A stretch of DNA of 64,000 bases from assembly GCF_000263855.1 (NCBI RefSeq), contig NZ_AJWX01000032.1, positions 1 to 64,000 on the forward strand. Direction: 5' to 3'. The notes under the pieces are model-generated. The model made no database searches, was not told the DNA's origin, and worked only from the letters and a program-made list of their open reading frames with translations. The stretch's first letter is position 1. Each line of letters starts with the position of its first letter. Shown piece by piece: positions 51,902 to 60,425 of the stretch. The DNA is from Pseudomonas sp. M47T1 (GTDB taxonomy: Bacteria > Pseudomonadota > Gammaproteobacteria > Pseudomonadales > Pseudomonadaceae). A program made the position numbers and the translations under genes.

Positions 51902-54639
51902 TGGCGGAGGATCAAGCGGGTGCACGGCCCTTCTGGAAGCCCTGGCGCGATGACCGACGTCGGCGCGCCACCCAGGCGGACGAGTCGAAGCTCTATGAGC
52001 ATAATCCCAGCTTCACGGACCACCTTCCTTGGGTGGAATACCTGGAGGAAGGCCAATGCTTTTTGCTCGACGACAACCGCTCCGTCGGTGCCGCGTTCGA
52101 GCTGACGCCCATTGGCACAGAGGGGCGAGAACCAGAATGGCTGATGACCGCGCGTGATGCTCTTGAAGATGCGCTGCAGGACAGCTTTGAGGAGCTGGAT
52201 CGTGCGCCATGGGTGGTGCAGTTCTTTTGCCAGGACGACAGCGACTTCTCGCCGTACCTGCAAAGGCTGTCGGATTACATCCAGCCGAGCGCCCGCGGAA
52301 CGGCCTTCACCGAAGCCTACCTTGAACTGACCCGGCAACATCTCAAGGCGATTGCCAAACCCGGAGGACTGTTCGAGGACACGGTTGTCTCGCACCTCCC
52401 ATGGCGAGGCAGTAATCGTCGCGTTCGCTTGGTGATCTACCGCCGCGTGCAGAGCTCAGACGATGACGCAAGATCGCCTGTGGCGTCTCTGGAGCGTGCC
52501 TGCGAGCGCATATCGGCATCACTGCAAGCCTGCGGTGTCGCACCACGGCGCGTGGACGGAGAAGCGTTTTACGCCTGGCTTCTGCCTTGGTTCAATCCCG
52601 CACCGACGCTGACCGATGAGGCGCCCGCTGACTTTTACGCCCGTGTCCCCTATCCCGAGACGTCTAACGGCGAATCCCTGGAATTGCCCTTCGATCATGA
52701 CTTCACCGAGCGACTGTTCTACAACGAACCTCGGTCCGATGTGGATCACGGACGATGGTACTTCGACAATCAGCCCCACCGGGTCATGATGGTGGACAAA
52801 CTTCGCAAGCCGCCACACATCGGCCAGGTCACTGGCGAAACCCGCAAAGGTGAGGCCTTGAACGCGTTGTTTGATCAACTGCCCGAAGACACCATCATGA
52901 GTTTGACCATGGTGGTGACGCCGCAGGACGTGCTTGAAGAGCAGCTCAATCGCCTGTCTCACAAGGCCATTGGCGAGAACCTCGCCTCCACTCAGACGCG
53001 ACAGGACGTTGAGCAAGCGCGGGCGATCATCGGCCGGCAACACAAACTCTACCGGGGAACGCTGGCGCTCTATCTTCGAGGTAAAGACGATCGCGAACTG
53101 CATCAGCGATCGATTCTGGCGGCTAACGTATTACTGGCGGCTGGGCTTCAACCTGTGCGCGAAGATGACGAGGTGGCCGCCTGTAACAGCTATCTGCGCT
53201 GGCTGCCCATGAGCTATAATCCCATCCAGGACAAACGCAATTGGTACACCCGGCTGATGTTTGCCCAGCACCTCGCCAATCTGCTGCCCCTGTGGGGCCG
53301 TAGCATTGGTACCGGCAACCCAGGCATGAGCTTCTTCAATCGTGGCGGCGCACCACTGACCGTGGACCCGTTGTCACGCCACGACCGTGCCATGAACGCT
53401 CATCTGCTGCTGTTCGGCCCCACAGGCTCTGGTAAGTCGGCGACCCTCGTTTCGCTGCTGATGCAGGTCATGGCAATCTACCGCCCGCGGCTGTTTATTG
53501 TTGAGGCAGGAAATTCCTTTGGGCTGCAGGGTGATTACTTTGCGACGCTCGGCTTGTCGGTCAACAAGATACAGCTCAAGCCTGGTACCGGCGTCAGCCT
53601 GGCGCCTTTCGCTGATGCGCGGCGCCTGGTCGAGGAACCGCACAAGGTGGCCTCTCTGGCAGTTGAGGATCTGGATGAAGCTGAAGATGACAGCGATGAA
53701 CAACGCGATGTCCTGGGCGAACTGGAGATCACCGCGCGGCTAATGATCACTGGCGGTGAAGCCAGAGAGGATGCTCGGCTCACCCGCGCCGATCGCAGTC
53801 TTATACGCGAATGCATTCTGGATGCAGCGAGGGCTTGCCAAGTCACCCAGACATCCGTCAGAACGCGGCATATCCGTGATGCACTGCAACACGTTGCCGG
53901 CAACGCGCACTTGCCTGACAAACGCCGCGACCGAGCTCAGGAGATGGCTGAATCCATCGATCTGTTCTGCCAGGGTTTTGAAGGTGAGCTGTTTGACCGC
54001 GACGGCACCCCGTGGCCCGAGAGCGATGTGACCATCGTCGACCTCGCCACCTATGCACGGGAGGGCTACGAGGCACAAATGTCGATCAGCTACATCAGTC
54101 TGATGAACACGGTGAACAACCTCGCCGAGCGTGACCAATACCTCGGCCGCCCGATCATCATGGTGACTGACGAGGGGCACATCATTACCAAGAATCCCCT
54201 CCTCGCCCCATTCGTGGTGAAGGGGACCAAAATGTGGCGAAAGCTCGGGGCATGGTTTTGGCTCGCGACACAGAATTTGGCGGACTTTCCTAACGCCGCA
54301 CAGACCATGCTCAACATGATCGAATGGTGGGTATGCCTAAACATGCCGCCGGCTGAGATTGAAGAGATCGCGCGCTTCAAGAAACTGACGGCCGCACAAA
54401 AATCACTACTGCTGACTGCCAGCAAGGAATCAGGCAAGTACACCGAAGGGGTGATTTTGTCGAAAAAAGTCGAAACTCTTTTCAGAGCCGTTCCGCCGAG
54501 CTTGTACCTCACATTGGCCATGACCGAACCGGAGGAAAAGGCGCAGCGTTGGCAGGAAATGCAGGCGATGCATTGCTCCGAACTTACCGCGGCCATCCGC
54601 ATCGCGGGGAAAATCGACGCAGCTCGGGGGATTAGTTAG
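51901..54639 (+). CDS. Conjugative transfer ATPase, PFL_4706 family (TraC-like)
   Basis: A 912-aa VirB4/TraC-type ATPase. The Walker A is LLFGPTGSGKSATLVSLLMQ at about residue 505; the FIVEAGNSFGLQGDYFATLG strand follows, and the Walker B area is IIMVTDEGHIITKNPLLAPF, with the late motif WRKLGAWFWLATQNLADFPN. The N-terminal half (TraC domain) contains LPWVEYLEEGQCFLLDDNRS. It energises pilus assembly. ATG 51901 overlaps the preceding stop; a GTG three bases earlier is possible. In related ICEs the PFL_4709 gene follows, but not here. Confidence 0.9.
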   Translation: MAEDQAGARPFWKPWRDDRRRRATQADESKLYEHNPSFTDHLPWVEYLEEGQCFLLDDNRSVGAAFELTPIGTEGREPEWLMTARDALEDALQDSFEELDRAPWVVQFFCQDDSDFSPYLQRLSDYIQPSARGTAFTEAYLELTRQHLKAIAKPGGLFEDTVVSHLPWRGSNRRVRLVIYRRVQSSDDDARSPVASLERACERISASLQACGVAPRRVDGEAFYAWLLPWFNPAPTLTDEAPADFYARVPYPETSNGESLELPFDHDFTERLFYNEPRSDVDHGRWYFDNQPHRVMMVDKLRKPPHIGQVTGETRKGEALNALFDQLPEDTIMSLTMVVTPQDVLEEQLNRLSHKAIGENLASTQTRQDVEQARAIIGRQHKLYRGTLALYLRGKDDRELHQRSILAANVLLAAGLQPVREDDEVAACNSYLRWLPMSYNPIQDKRNWYTRLMFAQHLANLLPLWGRSIGTGNPGMSFFNRGGAPLTVDPLSRHDRAMNAHLLLFGPTGSGKSATLVSLLMQVMAIYRPRLFIVEAGNSFGLQGDYFATLGLSVNKIQLKPGTGVSLAPFADARRLVEEPHKVASLAVEDLDEAEDDSDEQRDVLGELEITARLMITGGEAREDARLTRADRSLIRECILDAARACQVTQTSVRTRHIRDALQHVAGNAHLPDKRRDRAQEMAESIDLFCQGFEGELFDRDGTPWPESDVTIVDLATYAREGYEAQMSISYISLMNTVNNLAERDQYLGRPIIMVTDEGHIITKNPLLAPFVVKGTKMWRKLGAWFWLATQNLADFPNAAQTMLNMIEWWVCLNMPPAEIEEIARFKKLTAAQKSLLLTASKESGKYTEGVILSKKVETLFRAVPPSLYLTLAMTEPEEKAQRWQEMQAMHCSELTAAIRIAGKIDAARGIS

Positions 54640-54799
54640 CGTCCTGAACCAGATGTTCACTCTACAGACACTTGACTCTCAGGTTCCCTTGCAAGAGACC
54701 GTGTGGCGTCGGCTGCATTTTTCAAAACAGCCGGGCTCGACTGATTTCGGATAATGGTTGATAGAATAGGTTATCACCACTTTGAGAAAGGACCTCCCT
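54640..54799. other. Junction after the TraC-like gene
   Basis: 160 bases without a gene. A CGGCTG/CAGCCG stem with a 12-nt loop lies at about 54708-54731. The ICE operon normally continues directly; here inserted or replaced DNA begins. Confidence 0.4.
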
Positions 54800-55000
54800 A
54801 TGGCCCCACGTAATCCTCAGCGCACTCCCCCTCCCCTCATCGACATGGACACGCGCTTATACCTGTGTCAATTCCGACTGCCCTTGCAGCGAACTCTAGG
54901 AACTCGATTTGGATGACCAGATCAATCGGTCGACCTGGACGTGTATCGAATGCAATTACCCTGTGTACGTCTACATGGCCACCGACTGGGGACATAAATG
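54800..55000 (+). pseudogene. Broken small Cys-rich (zinc ribbon-like) gene
   Basis: A good ribosome site (GAAAGGACCTCCCT) leads to ATG 54800 and MAPRNPQRTPPPLIDMDTRL, which hits a stop after 32 codons. A neighbouring frame gives VNSDCPCSEL, a TAG (54897-54899) and then ELDLDDQINRSTWTCIECNY then PVYVYMATDWGHKC. CxC, CxxC and C spacing suggests a former zinc-ribbon protein with a frameshift and a stop. The downstream side runs into an IS66 remnant. Confidence 0.45.
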
Positions 55001-55222
55001 CACGGCTAGGTAGCTGCTTGCTCTGCCGAGAGTGTTCTGAGCGGTGAATTGTGGTTGTGTCTTGTCGATCCAGGTTTTTAACTGGGCAAGTACGGGCAGG
55101 CTTTGCTCGCAGCGACCAGCTTTACGGTCGTCGTCGTTGAAGCACTTGAGATCACGTTCGATCCCATAGAGTTTATTGATCAGGTTCAGCGCTGTATCGG
55201 CGCGTCCCGTCCGTGTTCCTAG
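55001..55222 (-). pseudogene. IS66 TnpC internal remnant
   Basis: On the minus strand the frame reads LGTRTGRADTALNLINKLYG, IERDLKCFNDDDRKAGRCEQ, then SLPVLAQLKTWIDKTQPQFT and AQNTLGRASSYL. This is the segment of an IS66 TnpC just before the DNNW motif, from a subfamily different from the element at 37.1 kb. Both ends are lost. Confidence 0.7.
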
Positions 55223-55295
55223 TTACCTGCCCGCCACTTTGTGGCGGTTGCGCGTAGCGCCTCGATCAGCTGCGTCATAGGCGATTTTTCCTACA

Positions 55296-55563
55296 TCAAA
55301 CCAGTTTTAAGCCTTCGTTCTGCCGTTCGGCATCCGCAGCGCTCATTTTACGCCTCGCTTCACCCATACGAACGTGCAGCGTTGTGGCTCCTTGGCTGGT
55401 GATAACCCCACAGATCTGGAGGGTGAGGATTTGGCTTTCCAACATACCTTGGAAGCGGTGGTACATCGCTTGGTCAGGGTCCAGCTTCAACCAATTAGCC
55501 AGGTTGCGCTCGAAGCGCTCATTCACTTGCTCGCAAAGGGTGAGGCGGCTTCTTGCTTGCCAT
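55296..55563 (-). pseudogene. Hypothetical gene with 5' frameshift
   Basis: From a well-placed GAAGGAAATTCGCC ribosome site, ATG 55563 reads MASK and then leaves the frame; the long frame reads SRLTLCEQVNERFERNLANW, LKLDPDQAMYHRFQGMLESQ and so on to KLV at 55296. One extra A near 55550 would explain it. If not broken, translation could begin at GTG 55526, giving 76 aa. No family was recognised. Confidence 0.5.
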
Positions 55564-55860
55564 GGCGAATTTCCTTCTTACTGCAAAGGGGCACCGATAC
55601 GGTGTCCTCTACGACCTAGCCCCAGCGATGGCTGGGCTTGGTGTGCACCTGGTGCGGTTTCCCTGGCTCAACCGCGACCACCCGAAGCCGACGAGCAGAT
55701 CCACCACAGGCAACGCGCTCCAGACCGATGGATTTTAAGGCAGCCGCGAGCGGCTGCTGCTAAAAAACGTTTCTCTTCCGCAGCCCAACGCTCGGCACTC
55801 TGACTAGCCCGAAAAGCGAGGCGCCTGCATTCGTTCTATGCGAATTCTCGCACGCGAGAA
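55564..55860. other. Unassigned stretch with two palindromes
   Basis: No supported gene. GCAGCCG-CGAG-CGGCTGC (55740-55757) and TTCTCGC-AC-GCGAGAA (55845-55860) are perfect stems; the second lies just beyond the stop of the ATPase remnant. Confidence 0.4.
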
Positions 55861-56011
55861 CTACTTACCTTCCCACCGGATGAAAAAGAGTAGATATGGA
55901 TCTAGGATGTCGAGGACATCTGACGCTGCATCCCACTCAAGCACATTTCGCCCTTCGGCGGCGTTCGCGATCGAGCACATATGAGTACAGGCGCCAGTCA
56001 AACTTGATCCG
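55861..56011 (-). pseudogene. AAA ATPase C-terminal remnant
   Basis: Minus-strand frame ending at TAG 55861-55863: GSSLTGACTHMCSIANAAEG, RNVLEWDAASDVLDILDPYL and LFFIRWEGK. The WDA...ILDPYLLFFIRW ending is typical of a group of AAA ATP-binding proteins. The matching N-terminus is on the far side of the IS5-family element at 57208-57344, with the middle missing. Confidence 0.6.
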
Positions 56012-56014
56012 CTA

Positions 56015-57207
56015 GGGAAACTCTGAAAAAGGCTTCCAGATTTGGTGAAATACCCGCCTCACAGGAATCGAACGGTTGAGTCCCGATGAAACAGATGTCC
56101 TTCGCCGATGCTGAGTACGCCGGCAAACGTAAGCAGACCCGCCGTGAGCGATTCCTGATCGAGATGGATCAGGTCGTGCCCTGGAAGGGCTTGATTGCCT
56201 TGATCGAGCCGCATTATCCGAAAGGTGAAGGCGGTCGTCCGGCGTATCCGTTGCTGGCCATGTTGCGGGTTCATCTGATGCAGAACTGGTTCGGCTACAG
56301 CGATCCGGCGATGGAAGAATCACTCTATGAAACGACGATTCTGCGCCAGTTCGCGGGGCTGCATCTGGATCGAATTCCCGATGAAACCACGATCCTCAAC
56401 TTCCGGCGCCTGCTGGAAAAACATGAGTTGGCGGGCGGGATCTTGCAGGTCATCAACGGCTATCTGGGTGACCGTGGCTTGATGCTGCGCCAAGGCACGG
56501 TGGTCGATGCGACGATCATTCATGCCCCGAGTTCGACCAAGAACAAGGACGGCAAGCGCGACCCGGAAATGCATCAGACGAAAAAAGGAAATCAGTACTT
56601 TTTTGGTATGAAAGCGCACATCGGCGTCGATGCCGAATCCGGCTTGGTGCACAGCCTGGTGGGCACGGCGGCGAATGTGGCGGACGTGACTCAGGTCGAT
56701 CAGTTGTTGCATGGTGAGGAAACTTACGTGTGCGGCGATGCGGGTTATACCGGTGTGGAGAAGCGTGCTGAGCATCAGAACCGCACGATGATTTGGTCGA
56801 TTGCCGCGCGTCCCAGCAGCTATAGAAAGCACGGAAAAAAGAGTTTGATCGGGCGTATGCGACGCAAGATCGAATACGCCAAAGCGCAGGTGCGGGCCAA
56901 GGTTGAACATCCCTTTCGCGTGATCAAGCGCCAGTTTGGCTACACGAAAGTACGCTTTCGTGGCTTGTCGAAAAACATCGCCCAACAGACAACCTTGTTC
57001 GCATTGTCGAACCTGTGGATGGTGCGAAAACGGTTGTTGAATGCGGGAGAGGTGCGTCTGTAATGCGGGCTGATCGCCCTGAAACAGCACGATCAGAGGA
57101 AAGAGCCGTGAATTAAAGACAAGAAGGGTCTGTTTTTCGGCCGACTTGGATTTTTTGAACCTCAAGCAGCGAGGGCCTCAAAAATCGGTGGGTACTTCAG
57201 ACCTTCC
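56015..57207 (+). mobile_element. IS5-family insertion sequence
   Basis: About 1.19 kb with one transposase gene. The left end reads GGGAAACTCTGAAAA and the right end, on the minus strand, GGAAGGTCTGAAGTA, an imperfect inverted repeat. The flanking bases are CTAG on the left and TTAG on the right, so the 4-bp duplication is not exact. It separates two halves of an AAA ATPase gene. Confidence 0.78.
56086..57063 (+). CDS. IS5-family transposase
   Basis: A 325-aa IS5-type DDE transposase. It has MKQMSFADAEYAGKRKQTRR, the N-terminal YPLLAMLRVHLMQNWFGYSD, VVDATIIHAPSSTKNKDGKR with the first Asp, YVCGDAGYTGVEKRAEHQN, and the Glu-containing YAKAQVRAKVEHPFRVIKRQ with FGYTKVRFRGLSKN. The length and motifs are intact, so it is probably active. 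Confidence 0.92.
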   Translation: MKQMSFADAEYAGKRKQTRRERFLIEMDQVVPWKGLIALIEPHYPKGEGGRPAYPLLAMLRVHLMQNWFGYSDPAMEESLYETTILRQFAGLHLDRIPDETTILNFRRLLEKHELAGGILQVINGYLGDRGLMLRQGTVVDATIIHAPSSTKNKDGKRDPEMHQTKKGNQYFFGMKAHIGVDAESGLVHSLVGTAANVADVTQVDQLLHGEETYVCGDAGYTGVEKRAEHQNRTMIWSIAARPSSYRKHGKKSLIGRMRRKIEYAKAQVRAKVEHPFRVIKRQFGYTKVRFRGLSKNIAQQTTLFALSNLWMVRKRLLNAGEVRL

Positions 57208-57344
57208 TTAGAGGGCCCCGAGAGGGTGACAATCAATTTAGCGGCCAGACTGTCATTTAACAGCTTGGCATGCTTGATTAGGTGATCCTCAATGTACGTA
57301 AACGCCGGGAAATCGTTCGGAGTAAATACTTCGGAGGCTTTCAT
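57208..57344 (-). pseudogene. AAA ATPase N-terminal remnant
   Basis: From ATG 57344 on the minus strand: MKASEVFTPNDFPAFTYIED, HLIKHAKLLNDSLAAKLIVT, LSGPSK, and then IS sequence (EGLKYPPIF...). The cut falls inside the Walker A loop (expected GPSKSGKT). With the remnant at 55861 it makes a single disrupted gene with its centre deleted. Confidence 0.62.
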
Positions 57345-57374
57345 GAATCGTCCTTGTGGTTTTGGTTGCGGCAA

Positions 57375-57762
57375 GACGATGCCTCAAAGCATCAAACAGT
57401 GCAAGTGAGCAGCTTCTTGGGCGAGTTCGTCTATTTCCACGGAGCAAGTCAGCAAGCCTTTGCCGTCCACAGCTGGGCCAGTTAGTCATGTAACTGGGGC
57501 GATTCAATCGTTCAGTCTCGTGCAGCTTATGGACTGTCGCAGTCCTTAGAATGTAATCCGACAGCCCATCAGTTGCGCGTGGGCACAGATCTGCAGGCGC
57601 GTAACTTAAAGCAGACACCTAACGGCTAGAAGCAGTCGATTAACCGTGTGTAGTTTACCTCGATAATGCGGTGCCCACGCATTCAATTTTCAACCCTGTA
57701 GCCATGAAGAGTTCAGAGGATGCTGACGTTTTTCCAACATCACATGTTGAGGATGTCAGCCG
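57375..57762. other. Unassigned stretch before the PFL_4710 gene
   Basis: About 390 bases without a convincing gene. The PFL_4709 gene would normally occupy this position in the ICE, and no piece of it is recognised. The last 90 bases provide the ribosome site for PFL_4710. Confidence 0.4.
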
Positions 57763-58734
57763 ATGCACACTCAGCCTTCCATCAAGACAGATCCAAAAAC
57801 AGGCTTCGTTATTGCCCAAGCCGTCGCCTGGCTGCTACTGGCCTTCAGCAATAGGGCCATTGCGCTTACGACTGCTGGAATTTCTTCCTCTGTGGCATCT
57901 CTGCAATGCCTGGAGTACCGCGTCGTCGGAATCTGCTTCTGGTTGTTTTGCACGAGCTTTGGCTGCGAAGTCCGCACGTCCACCAAAGTGAGACATTTCA
58001 TTCCCGAGCTGGTGGTGTCGAGCTATGCCGATACCGGCGGCAGCCCTTGGACCGAGCTCGCGGCGCTTTCGAGTCCGATAGCCGGCTCCGAGGGCGGCGG
58101 AAACCTGATAACACCCAATCCGTTACGCGACAATCTCCCCCGTTTTAAAAATGTCGACGTCATCGGTCATCCCGGCGGCGCAGCAGCGACTCAACTGGCC
58201 TCCCAGTCCGGTTACGCCTGCCCAAGCGGCGCGACCGCCTTCATGCCCTATTACCTCAGCACGCTGGATCCATTGGGCTGGCGCTACGGCATCCCGGAGT
58301 CGGTGTACCCCGAGTCGTTGCTCCCTGGCATGCGCGAAATCGGCAGCCAGGCAAACGGTGAGATGTGGGGGAATGTCTATCCCCGCCAAGGCTTCCTGGT
58401 ACAGCCCGACGATTTCAAAGCAGGAGCGGTCATGGCCCAGCGCGCTGGCGACTTCATCACCAGAAGCGGTCAGCCGCATGTTTACCTGCCACTCACGCCA
58501 GCCGCTAGTGACGGATATTGGCCTCCCGGGCCGATTCAGGAAAACGACATCACCACGCACAAGTGGCAGTTGCTGTACCCGCAATTGCAAATGACCTGCG
58601 CTGTCTTCCCCAGCGAAGCCCTACAGAGCGAAGACGGTGGCTACGCCTGGTCGTTTTGGCGTCCTTACAGCTGCTGCAAGCGCGAGGGACAGACCTTCCT
58701 GTTCAGTATTGACTTCGAAGGAGGCGACTCATGA
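57763..58734 (+). CDS. ICE protein, PFL_4710 family (TraU-like)
   Basis: A 323-aa secreted protein of the PFL_4710 (TIGR03756) family: the hallmark CLEYRVVGICFWLFCTSFGC, VRTSTKVRHFIPELVVSSYA, then LDPLGWRYGIPESVYPESLL and WSFWRPYSCCKREGQTFLFS. It resembles TraU of F-type systems, needed for pilus assembly. The many Cys suggest disulphides made by a Dsb partner. The upstream partner PFL_4709 was not found. It overlaps PFL_4711 by ATGA. Confidence 0.84.
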   Translation: MHTQPSIKTDPKTGFVIAQAVAWLLLAFSNRAIALTTAGISSSVASLQCLEYRVVGICFWLFCTSFGCEVRTSTKVRHFIPELVVSSYADTGGSPWTELAALSSPIAGSEGGGNLITPNPLRDNLPRFKNVDVIGHPGGAAATQLASQSGYACPSGATAFMPYYLSTLDPLGWRYGIPESVYPESLLPGMREIGSQANGEMWGNVYPRQGFLVQPDDFKAGAVMAQRAGDFITRSGQPHVYLPLTPAASDGYWPPGPIQENDITTHKWQLLYPQLQMTCAVFPSEALQSEDGGYAWSFWRPYSCCKREGQTFLFSIDFEGGDS

Positions 58735-60113
58735 ACCTTTGCTTGATCACTCAGCGGCTGTTTTTCTCGACTGTGCTTGGGTGTGCCGGCATTGGCGTCG
58801 AGCGTTCCGCGCATGCGGCTGATGGTGACTATCGACTGGGAAATCAGGGTGAAATCATTGACGACCGCGTGATGTACACGGTCGGCGGCGGCTCGGCAGC
58901 TGGCGCACCGACCTCGCTGTTTCGCCCGAGTGGTCTCGGGGTGGGCGTCTCGTGGCGGGCCAACATGATGTGCGGCAACATGAACCTGTCGAACACCTTG
59001 CAGAACCAACTCAACGGTGCCACCGAGGGGTTTCAGCAGATCATGGGCAGCGTCGTCCAAAACGCCACCCAGGCGGTCATGTCCCTACCGGCGCTGATCA
59101 TTCAGCGCGCCAATCCTGGGCTCTATGAGTTGCTCAGCAACGGCGTCATGCAGGGACGAATCGACTTTGACCGCTCGAAACTCACCTGTCAGGCCATGGC
59201 CGAGAAGATGGCCGACAAGGTCGATCAGGCGGGCTGGGGCGCGCTAGCCAAGAATCAGGAAATGCAGAGCAACCTGGAGCAGAGCGGCGGCGATGCCGTC
59301 ACGGCCGTGCGTAACACCGAGACCCACAATGGTAACAATGGGGTGAGCTGGGTCGGCGGACAGCGCGCCGGCGGCAATGCGCAAAGCGCAATTCATGTCA
59401 CCGCCGACGTGGTCAGGGCAGGCTACAACTTACTGCACAACCGATCGGTCGAGGACACCTCGAGCATGAACGATTGCCAGGGCGGGGCCATCTGCCAAGC
59501 CTGGTCATCCCCAGGACAAGCGTCGGAATGGGCGACGCGCGTGCTGGGCGAAACGGAAGTGGCCACCTGCGATGACTGCGAGACCTTGCGCAGCACGGCG
59601 GGTGCTGGTCTTTCTCCCCTGATTCAGGAAACCTACGAACAGCATCTGGAAGGCCTCCAACAACTGCTCAGCGGAAGCGCCGACCCATCTCCTGAAAATC
59701 TTGCGAAAGTCTCCAGTCCGATGTTGCCGGTATCCCGCGGCGTCATCGAGGGGTTACGTGATGATCCTGACCAGGATGTATTGGCGCGCCGGCTGGCCAG
59801 TGAGACGGCGCTCTCGAAGGTGATCTACGAAGCTCTCCTGCTCCAACGCACATTGGCCGCAGGCAGCCGAGAGCCTAACGTCGCTTCGGCCGCACCCGCC
59901 CAATCCTCGCTGCACAAAAACATCTCCGCACTGGATCGTGAAGTCCAGATGCTGCAGACAGAGCTCCAGGTCAGACAGTCGTTGGCCACCAACACCGCAA
60001 GCCTGGTGCTCGACCGGCATGCCGGAGGCGCCGACGGTTCTCGAACCATTGAGCAGCGTGATCCAGAACCCGGTCGACTGGAACAAGCTGATAAAGCCAA
60101 TGGGAGGCCGTGA
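58731..60113 (+). CDS. ICE protein, PFL_4711 family (TraH-like)
   Basis: A 460-aa secreted protein of the PFL_4711 (TIGR03755) family. It has a signal peptide (ERSAHAADG), then RPSGLGVGVSWRANMMCGNM, NLSNTLQNQLNGATEGFQQI and SMNDCQGGAICQAWSSPGQA, with Cys pairs (CDDCETL). It likely corresponds to TraH, a mating-pair protein. Overlaps the next gene by 1-4 bp. Confidence 0.83.
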   Translation: MNLCLITQRLFFSTVLGCAGIGVERSAHAADGDYRLGNQGEIIDDRVMYTVGGGSAAGAPTSLFRPSGLGVGVSWRANMMCGNMNLSNTLQNQLNGATEGFQQIMGSVVQNATQAVMSLPALIIQRANPGLYELLSNGVMQGRIDFDRSKLTCQAMAEKMADKVDQAGWGALAKNQEMQSNLEQSGGDAVTAVRNTETHNGNNGVSWVGGQRAGGNAQSAIHVTADVVRAGYNLLHNRSVEDTSSMNDCQGGAICQAWSSPGQASEWATRVLGETEVATCDDCETLRSTAGAGLSPLIQETYEQHLEGLQQLLSGSADPSPENLAKVSSPMLPVSRGVIEGLRDDPDQDVLARRLASETALSKVIYEALLLQRTLAAGSREPNVASAAPAQSSLHKNISALDREVQMLQTELQVRQSLATNTASLVLDRHAGGADGSRTIEQRDPEPGRLEQADKANGRP

Positions 60114-60421
60114 TGCGCTCATCGCTACGATCACTGCTACTCGCCGTGCTCATCACCATTGGAGCCTGCGTAAGCGCCATCTTCATTGCATGGATCGTAT
60201 TGAGCACCGTTGGCGATGCCATCCGCTGGAGCGAGTTCTCCAGGCGTTTCGAGATCGGACTGACTATCGGCCGGGCACTGCTTTACAGCGCCCTATTCGC
60301 GAGCTGGTGGGCGAACCGGAAGCGACAACAACACCCTGCCCGGCGCCGATTGCTCGATCGCACCGGCCTAGCGGGTTTCGCCAGCATCCTGCTCGTTGAG
60401 CTCAATCGTATCCTAGGGTGA
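60113..60421 (+). CDS. Small ICE membrane protein
   Basis: A 102-aa protein with two membrane segments (SLLLAVLITIGACVSAIFIA and GRALLYSALFASWWAN), a basic linker and a short C-terminus. The ATG at 60113 has GGGAGG upstream; GTG at 60110 is possible. It sits between the TraH-like and TraG-N genes, as in related ICEs. The function is unknown. Confidence 0.75.
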   Translation: MRSSLRSLLLAVLITIGACVSAIFIAWIVLSTVGDAIRWSEFSRRFEIGLTIGRALLYSALFASWWANRKRQQHPARRRLLDRTGLAGFASILLVELNRILG

Positions 60422-60425
60422 CGCC

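Noticed and set aside
57289..57618. A 109-codon minus-strand frame
   Set aside because: It overlaps the better-supported ATPase N-terminus and shows no known motif.
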